Source: an uncultured Ruminococcus sp. (GTDB lineage: Bacteria; Bacillota; Clostridia; Oscillospirales; Ruminococcaceae). Taken from it: a DNA stretch of 64,000 nucleotides. This document shows positions 1 to 8,795 of the stretch, one piece after another. The translations under genes were made by a program, and so were the position numbers. Numbering within the stretch: position 1 is the first letter of the stretch; the number at the start of each line of letters is the position of its first letter. The stretch lies in contig CAJTYV010000001.1 in NCBI GenBank assembly GCA_910584195.1, positions 428,404-492,403 of the forward strand, in the 5' to 3' direction. The notes below the pieces were generated by a model. That model was not told the DNA's origin, ran no database searches, and was given only the letters and a program-made list of their open reading frames with translations.

Positions 1-183
1 GGTAATTCCGAGATATTCACATATCGAAATAAATTCGCTCATGGACGGCAGCGCTCTGCCGGATGAAATACTCTGGATATAGCTTTTGCTGTGTCCCAGA
101 TCAAGGCTCATCTGATATTCCGAAACATTCTTCAGCATCCGAAGTTTGGTGATCCGATTTCTTATAAACTCCTCATAATTCAT
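1..183 (-). CDS. Xre-type helix-turn-helix regulator, partial (N-terminal 61 residues)
   Basis: Reading leftward from an ATG at 183, the frame stays open to the window edge, so only the N-terminus is present. It begins MNYEEFIRNRITKLRM and continues through SEYQMSLDLGHSKSYIQSIS, the helix-turn-helix pattern of small Cro/CI-Xre DNA-binding proteins. A GGCGG ribosome binding site lies just upstream. It is divergent from the integrase at 610 across a 426-base regulatory gap, a common arrangement at the end of integrated elements. A host or element regulator is inferred; its target cannot be told from this fragment. Confidence 0.7.
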   Translation of the reverse strand, partial: MNYEEFIRNRITKLRMLKNVSEYQMSLDLGHSKSYIQSISSGRALPSMSEFISICEYLGIT

Positions 184-267
184 AATTGTACCGCCTTAAT
201 TATTTTACTATACTTTATTGTAGTACATTTCAGGCAATAATATTACAAATTTTATCGGGAATTACTA

Positions 268-297
268 TTGACAAGTACCGTTTAAATTAGTTATAAT
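268..297 (+). promoter_or_regulatory. sigma-A type promoter in the 184-609 gap
   Basis: TTGACA at 268-273 and TATAAT at 292-297 are separated by 18 bases, an almost perfect housekeeping promoter. It points toward the integrase, whose start is 300 bases away, so the transcript would have a long leader. The rest of the 184-609 gap is AT-rich and shows no gene. Confidence 0.6.
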
Positions 298-534
298 ATA
301 ATTACAGGGATAATTTGATTTGTATTCCTGCAAATCACATCGGATTTTAACGATTTTGAATAAATTCTTGTATTATACCATTATGAGAACAAATTGTCAA
401 CACCTTTTTCGACATATTTGTATAAAATACAGAAAATATGCATAAAACTTTGTCAATTTTAACAAACAATTGCTTCATTTAAGGATGAAATCTTTAGATT
501 TTCAGCGTAAAATAAGTCTTTTACTCTCTATTTC

Positions 535-561
535 TTGTCAGAATGTTGTTTGTGTTATACT
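535..561 (+). promoter_or_regulatory. extended -10 promoter for the integrase
   Basis: TTGTCA at 535-540 is followed 15 bases later by TATACT at 556-561, preceded by TGT at 553-555, giving an extended -10 element. An AGGAG ribosome binding site at 596-600 lies nine bases before the integrase ATG. This is the most likely proximal promoter for the integrase. Confidence 0.55.
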
Positions 562-609
562 ATTTTTGCCCGTTTGAAAAAACAGGTGATAAAACAGGAG
601 ATGCATTAA

Positions 610-1734
610 ATGTCAAGACGTGGAGAAAACATATTCAAGCGAAAGGACGGACGCTGGGAAGGGCGCTATAAATCGGGACTCAACGAAAAAGGAAAGACAA
701 AATACTCATCGGTTTACGCTCGTACATACCGCGAATGTTCACAGAAACTGCAAGAGGCAAGGAGAAGGACCTGTGTTAACAGAAGTTCGATGACTTTTGA
801 ACAGCTCTTTGAGCATTGGCTTGAAAGCAGGAAAAATATCATTAAAAAATCTACCTATGTGAACTATGTATCACTCTATGAAACGCATATCCGACCTGAA
901 TTTGCAGCGTTCAAGCCCGATAAAATTACGGTTTTCATGATCAATCAATACATCTCGAAACTGCTTGAATCGGGTGGAACACGTGTTTCAGGACTTTCCT
1001 CCAATACTGTTAAGGAAATAGTGATCGTTCTGAAATCTGTTTTCAAATACGGCGAAATTACGCTTAATATTTCAAATCCGGTTAAAAATATTTCACTCCC
1101 CAAAACAGAATTTAAGGAAGTTGAAACTTTCAGCAAAGCAGAAATGGAACGTATCAGAAATTACGCTATAACCGGAAATGTATCGGATTTAGGGATACTT
1201 CTTTGCCTGTATACGGGTATGCGAATCGGCGAGGTTTGCGCCTTGAAATGGTCTGATATCGACATGGACAATCAGCTTATTTCGGTGAGTAAAACTTTGT
1301 ATCGAATAAAAAATCCTGCCGGAAATGATTCCAAAACGATCATTGTGATAGATGCTCCAAAAAGCAGGAAATCAATCCGAAAAATTCCTGTTCCGCCTTT
1401 TATGATTCAGCGGTTAATGGAATTTAAGGAAAAGTGCAAGTCTGAAAATTATTTTCTGACCTGTTCCGATAGGTACATTGAGCCGAGAACTTATCGTGAA
1501 CGTTATAAGAATTTTCTTAAAACGGCGGATATACCCTACAAAAATTTTCACGTTCTTCGCCACACTTTCGCTACGGAATGTATTCGCTGCGGAATCGATG
1601 TTAAAACTGTAAGCGAACTGCTTGGGCATTCCAATGTGAAAATTACTTTTAACGTATACAGTCATGCTGACGATTCTGCAAAGAAATCTAAAGAGGAAAA
1701 TAAAAGAGAAAACAGACGCTCTTGTCGATTTTGA
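610..1734 (+). CDS. int: tyrosine recombinase / integrase (Tn916-type)
   Basis: A 374-residue site-specific recombinase that would integrate and excise a mobile element. The N-terminus (about 1-55, with GRWEGRYKSGLNEKGKTKY) resembles the AP2-like arm-binding domain of Tn916/phage integrases. A SAM-like core-binding domain follows at about 60-165, then the catalytic domain. Catalytic residues are visible: R205 in YTGMRIGEVCALKW, H314 and R317 in HVLRHTF, H340 in LLGHSNV, and Y350 in NVYSH as the nucleophile. Length and motif set look intact. It is the only large gene on the plus strand at this end and is divergent from the partial Xre gene. It probably belongs to the AT-rich left element; the cognate att site was not identified. 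Confidence 0.93.
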   Translation: MSRRGENIFKRKDGRWEGRYKSGLNEKGKTKYSSVYARTYRECSQKLQEARRRTCVNRSSMTFEQLFEHWLESRKNIIKKSTYVNYVSLYETHIRPEFAAFKPDKITVFMINQYISKLLESGGTRVSGLSSNTVKEIVIVLKSVFKYGEITLNISNPVKNISLPKTEFKEVETFSKAEMERIRNYAITGNVSDLGILLCLYTGMRIGEVCALKWSDIDMDNQLISVSKTLYRIKNPAGNDSKTIIVIDAPKSRKSIRKIPVPPFMIQRLMEFKEKCKSENYFLTCSDRYIEPRTYRERYKNFLKTADIPYKNFHVLRHTFATECIRCGIDVKTVSELLGHSNVKITFNVYSHADDSAKKSKEENKRENRRSCRF

Positions 1735-1750
1735 GCGTCTGTTTGTACTT
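1712..1750 (+). terminator. integrase terminator overlapping its stop codon
   Basis: A perfect 10-bp stem (ACAGACGCTC at 1712-1721, GAGCGTCTGT at 1733-1742) with an 11-base loop is followed by a T-rich run. The integrase TGA stop at 1732-1734 lies at the edge of the right arm. It separates the integrase from the convergent gene ending at 1779. Confidence 0.7.
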
Positions 1751-1778
1751 TATTCATGCCCGGAAACCCGCACAACTA

Positions 1779-3455
1779 TTATCCACGCTTGACCATACAT
1801 TGCTTGCCCTTGAAAGCGATTCCGAATTTCACAATATTCTTGAATCCCTCATATTCGAGATTAACCTCATATTGATTCTGTTCGATCTGTTCAAGAGCAG
1901 CATCGCACTGTCCGTCAAGAGTTTCGCCGTCCTTGACTGTTTTTATCTCTATAATCACGGCTATATCACTCATAAGGACATTTTTGACGATTATATCATT
2001 GCGGCCTGTACCGCTTTCACGATTTGATTCCACAAGAAATTCGTCGGAGTATTCAAGAAGTCCCACAAGGAAACCGTGATAGAAATTCTCATAACCGTCA
2101 TGATAGCTGATACTTCTCAGCAGCCAGCGATTGACTTCAAGCTGGAATACGTCCGCATTTCCCTCCAGAACCGCTTTCAACAAAATATTTTTATCAGCCT
2201 CACGAATAGATTCGTCAAACCACTGCCTGAAAGTATTTTCATAAATAGTAATGATCTCGGTGTTCGGAATAACAGCAGTAAAATATGTCTGCATACCTTT
2301 TTTGTAAATATCGACAGACTTCAGATAACCTGTATGAAGCAGAAAACTCCAGATATATTCAGATTTTACATTCATATTAGCATACGTGATGTCATGATAA
2401 AGAGGCTTCTCAATACTTTCGCCGATTATCAATTTTTCAATATCATCTCGTATTTTTTTGTCACTCTTGACTATAAGTTCATGGATGATACTGTTGGAAC
2501 TGGTATTTACCCAATAAGTATCAGGAACATTTTTGTTTCCGAATAAAGAATCCTGAACATATTTCAGCACGCTCCACGGATTATATATTTCAGTTTCACC
2601 AAACGTATAACCGTCATACCAATTCTTTAATGTATCGAAGCAATCAGATATTTCATAATAATCAACGATCTGCCTAACTTCCTGCTCGGTAAAACCAAAA
2701 TATCTGGAAAAAGCATTATCCGTAACAGAATGTACATTCAGATTATTTAATCCTGTAAAAATACTTTCCTTAGAAATACGCAGGCAGCCTGTAAGAACCG
2801 CAAATTCAAGGGAATCATTGGTTTTCAGAACACTCTCAAAAACAGAACGGATAAGATCGATCATTTTATCATAAAATCCGTTGAAATAGGCATTTTCAAG
2901 AGGTACATCATATTCGTCTATCAGCACTATTACTTTTTTCTCATATGCTTCATACAAGCAGTTTGATAGAAATTTAAGCGCTGTATTATATTCCGAATAC
3001 TCCCCGCGTCGATTGCAGATATCCAGAAAATCTTCTCTGTCAGAATCAAATAATTTATCAGAATCAAGAACCGCCCTGTGTCTGCGGAACTCGCTTGAAA
3101 CTATCTTCTTGAATTCAATTAAAGAAAGCTCAAAAGTAGGCTGCTTCATACCTTTAAGCGAAATGCTGATAACAGGGTACTGTCCCATATATTGACAATA
3201 TTTCTCGCCTGCTTCTGAGATTTTAAGTCCGTCAAACAAATAAGAATTATCCTCATTAGTTTTTTCAAAATATCGTTTCAGCATACTCATATTCAGAGTT
3301 TTGCCAAATCTTCTTGGACGCGTAAATAAAGTTACCATTGCTGAACTGTCGATAAGTTCTTTTATCATTAAAGTCTTATCTACTAAATAACATTGTCTGT
3401 CAATGAGAACCTTGAAATCCTCGATTCCTATCGGAATAGCCTTACGTTCGTTCAT
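1779..3455 (-). CDS. AAA-ATPase-like protein with C-terminal PD-(D/E)XK nuclease-like domain (copy 1)
   Basis: About 558 residues from the ATG at 3455, chosen because GAGGTG lies just upstream; the longer frame has none. The N-terminus has a P-loop variant (FTRPRRFGKTLN) and Walker B (VIVLIDEYD), as in the 'predicted AAA-ATPase' family PF09820. The C-terminus has VIIEIKTVKDG, the E-x-K strand of the PD-(D/E)XK-like domain formerly DUF1703. The family is abundant in gut Firmicutes and Bacteroidetes and has no settled function; a mobile-element or defence role is only inference. It is distantly related to the neighbour at 3746-5314 and carries its own matching promoter. Confidence 0.85.
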   Translation of the reverse strand: MNERKAIPIGIEDFKVLIDRQCYLVDKTLMIKELIDSSAMVTLFTRPRRFGKTLNMSMLKRYFEKTNEDNSYLFDGLKISEAGEKYCQYMGQYPVISISLKGMKQPTFELSLIEFKKIVSSEFRRHRAVLDSDKLFDSDREDFLDICNRRGEYSEYNTALKFLSNCLYEAYEKKVIVLIDEYDVPLENAYFNGFYDKMIDLIRSVFESVLKTNDSLEFAVLTGCLRISKESIFTGLNNLNVHSVTDNAFSRYFGFTEQEVRQIVDYYEISDCFDTLKNWYDGYTFGETEIYNPWSVLKYVQDSLFGNKNVPDTYWVNTSSNSIIHELIVKSDKKIRDDIEKLIIGESIEKPLYHDITYANMNVKSEYIWSFLLHTGYLKSVDIYKKGMQTYFTAVIPNTEIITIYENTFRQWFDESIREADKNILLKAVLEGNADVFQLEVNRWLLRSISYHDGYENFYHGFLVGLLEYSDEFLVESNRESGTGRNDIIVKNVLMSDIAVIIEIKTVKDGETLDGQCDAALEQIEQNQYEVNLEYEGFKNIVKFGIAFKGKQCMVKRG

Positions 3456-3490
3456 GATCTGCACCTCGCTTTGCATTTTGCTTTGTAATA

Positions 3491-3519
3491 AGTATATCAC
3501 AATCGCTGTAATAAATCAA
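3491..3519 (-). promoter_or_regulatory. promoter of AAA-ATPase-like copy 1
   Basis: Read on the minus strand, TTGATT (3519-3514) and TATACT (3496-3491) are separated by 17 bases. The same hexamers and spacing occur upstream of copy 2 at 5372-5344. Confidence 0.6.
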
Positions 3520-3640
3520 GGCGTTTCCATGTTTAAGAAAAAACATCGGGCGGTTATTGTGCGGTATTGCCTTAAAGAAACGACGATAGTTTTTCGACCT
3601 AAAATCTCATATTAGGAAAAATCTTAGGAAATTAAAACAA

Positions 3641-3676
3641 AAGGCATTCCCAATCACTTGGAAATGCCTATTTTTT
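3641..3676. terminator. bidirectional terminator between the two AAA-ATPase-like genes
   Basis: Arms AGGCATTCCC and GGAAATGCCT form a stem flanked by an A-run on the left and TTTTTTG on the right. On the minus strand it terminates the transcript of copy 2. No gene is seen in the rest of 3520-3745. Confidence 0.6.
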
Positions 3677-3745
3677 GTAACTGTGCCACCAAAAAGATGA
3701 CATCAGTTTATCCCGATTCTTCGGCTATTTCAAGAAATTTTTTCT

Positions 3746-5314
3746 TTACTTGATAATTTTTTCGATCTTACAAGTATGGCGTTTATTGTCTTTGTCATAG
3801 TTGATTCCGACAAGCAAAATTTCTCCCGAATAATCTTTCAGGCAATCAGTATATTGTTTTTTCTTGATCTGCTCTATTGCACCTTCGGCTGATTGGTCGT
3901 ATTTGAGTTCCACAATCATTGCAGGATTACTGTTATTTTTTCTTGGTTTGAAAACCAAATCTGCATAGCCTTTTCCGGCAGGAAGCTCACGGTCGATCGT
4001 GTACGTTTTTCTTGCGGAATAATAGGCAAGCGAAATAACGCAGGACAGCGAATTCTCATCGTTATATTTTAGAATCGAAGTATTTTCGCTGTGGGCTTTA
4101 TCTATTAATTCAGCAACTTTTTCCTCATTGAAATTTAATGTTGCTTTCAGAAGTTCGTCTGATGATCTCAGCGAATCAGCAACTTCCGACCAACCCATTA
4201 CTTTTATTGTACTTGCAAACTGTTCTGAAATTTCATAATTGGGAATCGAAACTTCCTTAGTATAAAAATCATATGTCAGATATCCGAGATGAATCAAAAG
4301 CGTCAGAACATCATCCTTTGTTACAAATGTGACCATATCATTTGTAAACGTTGTCGTATCTATTACAATTTTTTCTCCTGCAAGAAGTTCAATTATAGTA
4401 TCTTTTAATCCGTCAAAATTCATCTCAATATAGATTTTCAACGCTTCATAAGTCTCTGTTGAAGTCCAGTAATTATTGAATTGTCCACGAAGTATTGATT
4501 CTACAACCGACTTCGGATTATAAATTGAAATTTCATTTAGATTATAACCATCATACCATCGTTTCATTTCAGAAAACGACTTATCATATTTTAGGCAAAG
4601 CTCCTTAACTTCACTTTCAGTAAAACCGGTAAACTCTGATATCGGTTCAGCGTCAGTCATTGAATATTCGTAAAATGCGTTTATTGCAGAATGGCCACCA
4701 TATTTTTTTATAGGCAGGATTCCGGTCATATAAACAAGTGCAGGATAGCTTTGGTTTTTAAAAAGAGCAGATAAAAACTTCAAATAAATTTCTTGTGCCT
4801 TGATGTCATTTTTCTTATCTCTCAAAACACAGTCCCATTCATCAATTATGAAAACAAACGGCACTTGATATTTTTCAAAAACATCTTTCAGCGAACGCAT
4901 TAATTTTGTTTTATCATAATATCTAACATCAGGAAACTCTTCCACAATCTCAAACATGATTTCCTTTTGCAAATTAGTAAGCATTTCCGTTGTATCGTCA
5001 TATTCGCTGAAGAAATCCATCATATTAATGCGGATAACGTTATATTTATTCAAATGCTTCTCAAACGATTCAGAGCTTGCAATTTTCAGTCGGCTGAACA
5101 TTTCTCCTGAATTGCATTCTCTGCTGTAATAAGCTGTCAGCATATTGGCAGCCATTGATTTACCGAATCTTCTCGGACGGCTGACGCAAATAAATTTCTG
5201 TTCTGTATAAATAACACTGTTGGCATATTCGATCAGCATACTTTTGTCAACATATATTTTTGAGTTTAAGACCTGCTGAAAATCAATGTTTCCGGGATTC
5301 AAATAAATACCCAT
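3746..5314 (-). CDS. AAA-ATPase-like protein with C-terminal PD-(D/E)XK nuclease-like domain (copy 2)
   Basis: About 522 residues from the ATG at 5314, which has a strong GGAGGTG site. The P-loop variant VSRPRRFGKSMAAN and Walker B FVFIIDEWD mark the PF09820-like ATPase region. The C-terminus has GYADLVF followed by AMIVELKYDQSAEGAI, matching the D...E-x-K core of PD-(D/E)XK nucleases. Sequence resemblance to copy 1 is limited to motifs, so this is a diverged paralogue and not a recent duplication. Both genes run on the minus strand as separate transcription units. Biological role unknown. Confidence 0.85.
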   Translation of the reverse strand: MGIYLNPGNIDFQQVLNSKIYVDKSMLIEYANSVIYTEQKFICVSRPRRFGKSMAANMLTAYYSRECNSGEMFSRLKIASSESFEKHLNKYNVIRINMMDFFSEYDDTTEMLTNLQKEIMFEIVEEFPDVRYYDKTKLMRSLKDVFEKYQVPFVFIIDEWDCVLRDKKNDIKAQEIYLKFLSALFKNQSYPALVYMTGILPIKKYGGHSAINAFYEYSMTDAEPISEFTGFTESEVKELCLKYDKSFSEMKRWYDGYNLNEISIYNPKSVVESILRGQFNNYWTSTETYEALKIYIEMNFDGLKDTIIELLAGEKIVIDTTTFTNDMVTFVTKDDVLTLLIHLGYLTYDFYTKEVSIPNYEISEQFASTIKVMGWSEVADSLRSSDELLKATLNFNEEKVAELIDKAHSENTSILKYNDENSLSCVISLAYYSARKTYTIDRELPAGKGYADLVFKPRKNNSNPAMIVELKYDQSAEGAIEQIKKKQYTDCLKDYSGEILLVGINYDKDNKRHTCKIEKIIK

Positions 5315-5343
5315 AAACCGCACCTCCGATCCTCTCTGATATA

Positions 5344-5372
5344 AGTATATCATTTTTTTGCACAAAAATCAA
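5344..5372 (-). promoter_or_regulatory. promoter of AAA-ATPase-like copy 2
   Basis: On the minus strand TTGATT (5372-5367), a 17-base spacer and TATACT (5349-5344) lie about 30 bases before the start codon at 5314. Hexamers and spacing match the copy 1 promoter. Confidence 0.6.
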
Positions 5373-5388
5373 GTACAACATACAAATT

Positions 5389-5664
5389 TTATTCGGACTT
5401 CCCGCTAAATTCGTCAAGCATCCTCTGATACTCCTTTTCCTCGCTGTCGATGTAATCCTTGGCAAACTGTTCTGCTTCTTCGATGCTGTTTTTGAGCAAT
5501 TCAAAATCAACCGCAACCGTAAACACATCGATCTCCACCTTTTCAGATTCATCCGAAAAAACTTCAATAGTGAATCCCTCACAGGCAACAATTTCGCCGT
5601 TCTTATCTTCTCTCGAAAGTTTTTTAACAGGAGTAATTTTCATCCAAAATCCTTTGTATTTCAT
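5389..5664 (-). CDS. small hypothetical protein of the left amidoligase/GGCT cassette
   Basis: A 91-residue, strongly acidic protein that I do not recognise. It begins MKYKGFWMKITPVKK, has beta-like segments (ACEGFTIEVF, VEIDVFTVAVDF) and ends in a charged helix rich in Glu. A GGAGCG site precedes the ATG. It starts 12 bases after the GGCT stop, so it is very likely the last gene of an amidoligase-GGCT-small protein operon. Function unknown. Confidence 0.65.
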   Translation of the reverse strand: MKYKGFWMKITPVKKLSREDKNGEIVACEGFTIEVFSDESEKVEIDVFTVAVDFELLKNSIEEAEQFAKDYIDSEEKEYQRMLDEFSGKSE

Positions 5665-5676
5665 ACAGTCACGCTC

Positions 5677-6165
5677 CTAAAATTTTAACTGAAGATCATC
5701 GTCTAAATAATAATCTTCATTGATTTCTTCCATTACTTGTTCCTGCTGCAGTGAATTTTCAAGAGCCATTTCCAGATAGGATTCATCCAATCCGTTCTCT
5801 CGGTAGCCCTGTAAAATTGTGTTGTAATACTGCGGACTTGGCGGAGAAATCGTTCCGCGATTCATCAGATATGCCATACCTTTATATGTTTTTCCGTTCA
5901 TTTCAAAGGGCATTTTTTCCTGTCTGTAGAAACTCGGAAATCCCTCGTACTTATTTAAAACAGGTAAATCCCTGTCGTCAAGCTCCCAGATCAGAACGGG
6001 AACGCTTGCATTTTCTTTTGGAACTATAGTGGCAACGCTTCTGAATTCCAACTCATATCCCTTGATCTCGGACGTTCCCACAACCCTTGAATGGGGACAT
6101 CGGTACGCCATCTGTTCCAGATTGATATTGCTGCCATATGCGATATATAGCTGTTTTTTACTCAT
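5677..6165 (-). CDS. gamma-glutamylcyclotransferase / AIG2-like protein (left cassette)
   Basis: A 162-residue GGCT-fold protein. The N-terminal YIAYGSNINLEQM is the family's substrate-binding loop, and LNKYEGFPSFYR matches the region carrying the acidic catalytic residue. Known family members cyclise gamma-glutamyl amides, releasing 5-oxoproline and the free amine. A good GGAGG site precedes the ATG. The gene sits 12 bases downstream of the amidoligase gene, so the pair could make and then remove gamma-glutamyl-type amide linkages. A second GGCT gene occurs beside another amidoligase at 35506-36192. Substrate unknown. Confidence 0.85.
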   Translation of the reverse strand: MSKKQLYIAYGSNINLEQMAYRCPHSRVVGTSEIKGYELEFRSVATIVPKENASVPVLIWELDDRDLPVLNKYEGFPSFYRQEKMPFEMNGKTYKGMAYLMNRGTISPPSPQYYNTILQGYRENGLDESYLEMALENSLQQEQVMEEINEDYYLDDDLQLKF

Positions 6166-6177
6166 TCTTGACCTCCG

Positions 6178-7260
6178 TTACATACTCATTTCAAATGTTT
6201 CTTCCTGTTCCAAATCCTCGTCATATTCGCTCACTGTAGGCTCTGAAATTTCATTGGGTACGTTGTCGTTTATCTGCTGAACGTCCCTTACAGGCTCGAC
6301 ACGCTGCTCACAGGCGGCAATACGCTCTTGTTTTAGTCGTTCCCTCTGCTTAATTGCATCTTCGGGGTGCAGCCATGCAATATTTCCCTCAAGATGTGAA
6401 AGAAGATGTTTGCGACAGTTTTTAAACTCAGCTCCATTTAATCCTATGCGAATTAGCCAACAACGAAAAGTGTACCGTGGATTCTCACTTTGCGTCACAC
6501 GGGGACTTGCAGATTTCTGCGTCAAAGCCTGATTGCTGACCGCCAGTACCAGTGAAATATACGCCCTCAGCACGCCTGCGTTCAGGCTGCTGTTAAAGGC
6601 TCTCACTTCAATATTGTTGTCCGTAAACACCGGATGTAAATTCAAACATCTATACCGTGACTGATCATAATGTGAATGATACTCGGCATTATCGCCGTAC
6701 CACAGCCTTTTGATCGTCTGTAGATCCCTTGGTTTTTTCTTGTTTAATTCCTCAAGAAAACGCCTGTCAACCTTTTTACAATAGGTACTTTCACGACCGG
6801 ATTCGACCTGCAAAGCCTGATACAACATATCCTCTTTGCTCGCAAAAATGTTCACCAAATTACGCAATTGTTGCGGATCGTAAGGCGCGAAGTCAATATG
6901 AATATGGATTCCCGTTGACTCGTTGCAAACGCCGCCGCTTCGCCGAATGGAGCGCACAACCTCCTGCAAAAGCGCCATATCGCTATACTCCAGAATCGGA
7001 GTTACAAGTTCAACAGAATGCAGTTTAGATGCCGGTTCTCCATTCTTGGTCGTACAACGAATGCTTGCGTCGGACATGATTTTCCAACGTCTGTCCTGAC
7101 TGTCATAAACGTCATATCGGTCGTAACTTCCACCGAAATAGTCCGGTGAACCGCCTAAAACCTTGCTTATTGCCTTTGCGGCGGCGGCTCTTGTAAGTCC
7201 CGTACACTCAACTTCCACTCCAAATTTTTGTTGCTTGATACCCTCAAAATTTCCCGACAA
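6178..7260 (-). CDS. amidoligase (COOH-NH2 ligase, Amidoligase_2 type; left cassette)
   Basis: A 360-residue protein starting at a TTG at 7260 preceded by GGGAG; no in-frame ATG is nearby. Motifs of glutamine-synthetase-like amidoligases are visible: FGVEVECTGL near the N-terminus, VELVTPILEY, GIHIHIDFAPYDPQQLRNL and NNIEVRAFNSSLNAG. This family is predicted to use ATP to form an amide between a carboxylate and an amine or peptide. The C-terminal part (SENPRYTFRCWLIRIGL, then EFKNCRKHLL) is a module also found in the phage amidoligase at 36293 and in the protein at 37574. It is the first gene of an operon with GGCT and a small acidic protein. Confidence 0.82.
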   Translation of the reverse strand: MSGNFEGIKQQKFGVEVECTGLTRAAAAKAISKVLGGSPDYFGGSYDRYDVYDSQDRRWKIMSDASIRCTTKNGEPASKLHSVELVTPILEYSDMALLQEVVRSIRRSGGVCNESTGIHIHIDFAPYDPQQLRNLVNIFASKEDMLYQALQVESGRESTYCKKVDRRFLEELNKKKPRDLQTIKRLWYGDNAEYHSHYDQSRYRCLNLHPVFTDNNIEVRAFNSSLNAGVLRAYISLVLAVSNQALTQKSASPRVTQSENPRYTFRCWLIRIGLNGAEFKNCRKHLLSHLEGNIAWLHPEDAIKQRERLKQERIAACEQRVEPVRDVQQINDNVPNEISEPTVSEYDEDLEQEETFEMSM

Positions 7261-7281
7261 ATTATCATCTCCCTCACAAAA

Positions 7282-7318
7282 AACAGCCTGTAAAATTTAA
7301 TTTACAAGCTGCGTTTTT
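7282..7318. terminator. terminator after the truncated serine recombinase
   Basis: Arms CAGCCTGTAAA (7284-7294) and TTTACAAGCTG pair imperfectly around ATTTAA, with an A-run on the left and TTTTTT on the right. On the minus strand it follows the recombinase stop at 7321 and precedes the amidoligase gene, which must therefore have its own promoter or depend on readthrough. Confidence 0.55.
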
Positions 7319-7320
7319 TA

Positions 7321-8742
7321 TTATTCAACTTCGGTTTTCACTTCGTATCCACCCTTAAAAATCACCAGTATTTCGGTCTTATCAAGAACTTTTACGCACT
7401 CAATCAATTTACGGATAAGCACGTTATCGAACGTTTCCAATTCGAATTTTTCACGTTCTATCATATCCATGATTTTGTCAAGCTTTGCCTGAGTTTCAGC
7501 GGAAGTTTTATTCTGCGATTTAAGGATTTCCAGCCGTTCGCTAAGCTGCTGTTCCTCGCTATATAGCTTCTCAAACTCGCTGTCAAGCTTGTCCTCGTCG
7601 CAGCCGCCTGAAGCGATCAAATTAACAAGATCATTTCTTGCTCTGTCAATTTCTTTCAGCCTGTTCTCAATACTAATAATTTCTTCCTGACCCTGACATT
7701 CAAGCACTGTTCCGATATTTGCTTTTAAAATTCTAGCAATGTCGTTACGGCAGGAGTAATAATTATTTATTGCATGAATTATGGCTTTATGAAGCTGTTC
7801 TTCCTTAATTGTAGGCGATTCGGGACAGTACTTTTTTCCATGCTCCAAACGGCTGATACACCGCCATACGATCTGCTTTTTGCCTCTCGAAGACCACGTA
7901 GTTCTGCGATATGGAGTGCCGCAGTAACCGCATATCAGCAGCTCCGTCAGCGCATATTTACTGGAATATTTACCTTGTTCAGTTGTTGTTTTATCGCTTA
8001 TTTTACGCTTGGAACTGCGCCTTGCAAGCTCCTGCTGAACCCTATTATAAGTGTCACGGTCGACTATAGGATCATGGTGGTCAGTAACAAGGAACATAGG
8101 ACGTTCACCCTTATTCTTCACAACTTTATGAGTAATGCAGTCCAGCGTATATGTCTTTTGCAGAAGCGCATCACCGACATATTTTTCGTTTTTCAAAATG
8201 CTGCTGATAAGAGATTCATTCCAGATTTTTTTGCCTGTGGCAGTCAAAACGCCCTTGTTTTCGAGAACTTTTTTGATGTTTCTCATGCTGTACCCGTCGA
8301 GGAAGAGTTTATAAATCATCCTTACTATTTCAGCTTCTTCGGGAACGATCTCCGGCTTACCGTCTGCACCTTTTTTGTATCCCAGGAGATGTTTATACTG
8401 GAACGATACCTTGCCCTCTCGGAAAGCTTTTTCCTTGCCCCAGCTAACATTTTTTGAAATTGATTCAGACTCAGCCTGAGCGAATGAACCGTACAGAGCT
8501 ATCATAAATTCACTTGTCATAGTCAGCGTATTTATTGATTCCTTTTCAAAAATCACACCAATTCCAAGGTCTTTAAGCTGCCTTACATATTCAAGGCAAT
8601 CAACGGTATTTCGGGCAAATCTTGATATTGACTTTGTAATTACAAGATCTATCTTCCCACCGTCTTTGATACAATTTGATTTTATCCCAAACCTTTTGAT
8701 TTTGCCATACTTTTTGATTTTGCCTTGCGGGGGAGGGTTCAA
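7321..8742 (-). pseudogene. large serine recombinase, N-terminally truncated
   Basis: The open frame resembles a large serine recombinase only from about GGKIDLVITKSISRF onward. It keeps ITKSISRFARNTVD, ESESISKNVSWG, the recombinase domain (ILKNEKYVGDALLQK), a zinc ribbon (ICGYCG then CISRLEHGKKYC) and a coiled-coil region. The first roughly 80-90 residues, including the YARVS catalytic serine, are missing. Upstream the frame runs into low-complexity codons from an 18-bp tandem repeat and opens at a TTG without a ribosome binding site. It is AT-rich like the left region and unlike the two intact recombinases beyond the intron. Probably cut by integration or recombination at its 5' end. Confidence 0.85.
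8669..8724 (-). repeat. three imperfect 18-20 bp tandem repeats at the recombinase truncation junction
   Basis: On the minus strand the unit GGCAAAATCAAAAAGTAT is followed by GGCAAAATCAAAAGGTTT and a degenerate third copy, GGGATAAAATCAAATTGTAT. They lie where recombinase homology stops and before the terminator that flanks the intron, so this is a candidate element boundary (left attachment region of the prophage). No equivalent repeat was found near 54 kb. Confidence 0.6.
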
Positions 8743-8761
8743 ATTGAAAATGGCAGTAAAA

Positions 8762-8790
8762 AACTGCGGCAGGCAATACCGCAGTTTTTT
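8762..8790. terminator. terminator hairpin used as group II intron target
   Basis: AACTGCGG (8762-8769) pairs perfectly with CCGCAGTT (8779-8786) and has A/T runs on both sides, so it works in either direction. It lies 6-10 bases before the intron 5' end at 8796. Joining the flanks of the intron places this hairpin directly behind the stop codon of the serine recombinase now ending at 10687, so it was probably that gene's original terminator. Confidence 0.75.
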
Positions 8791-8795
8791 CTATG

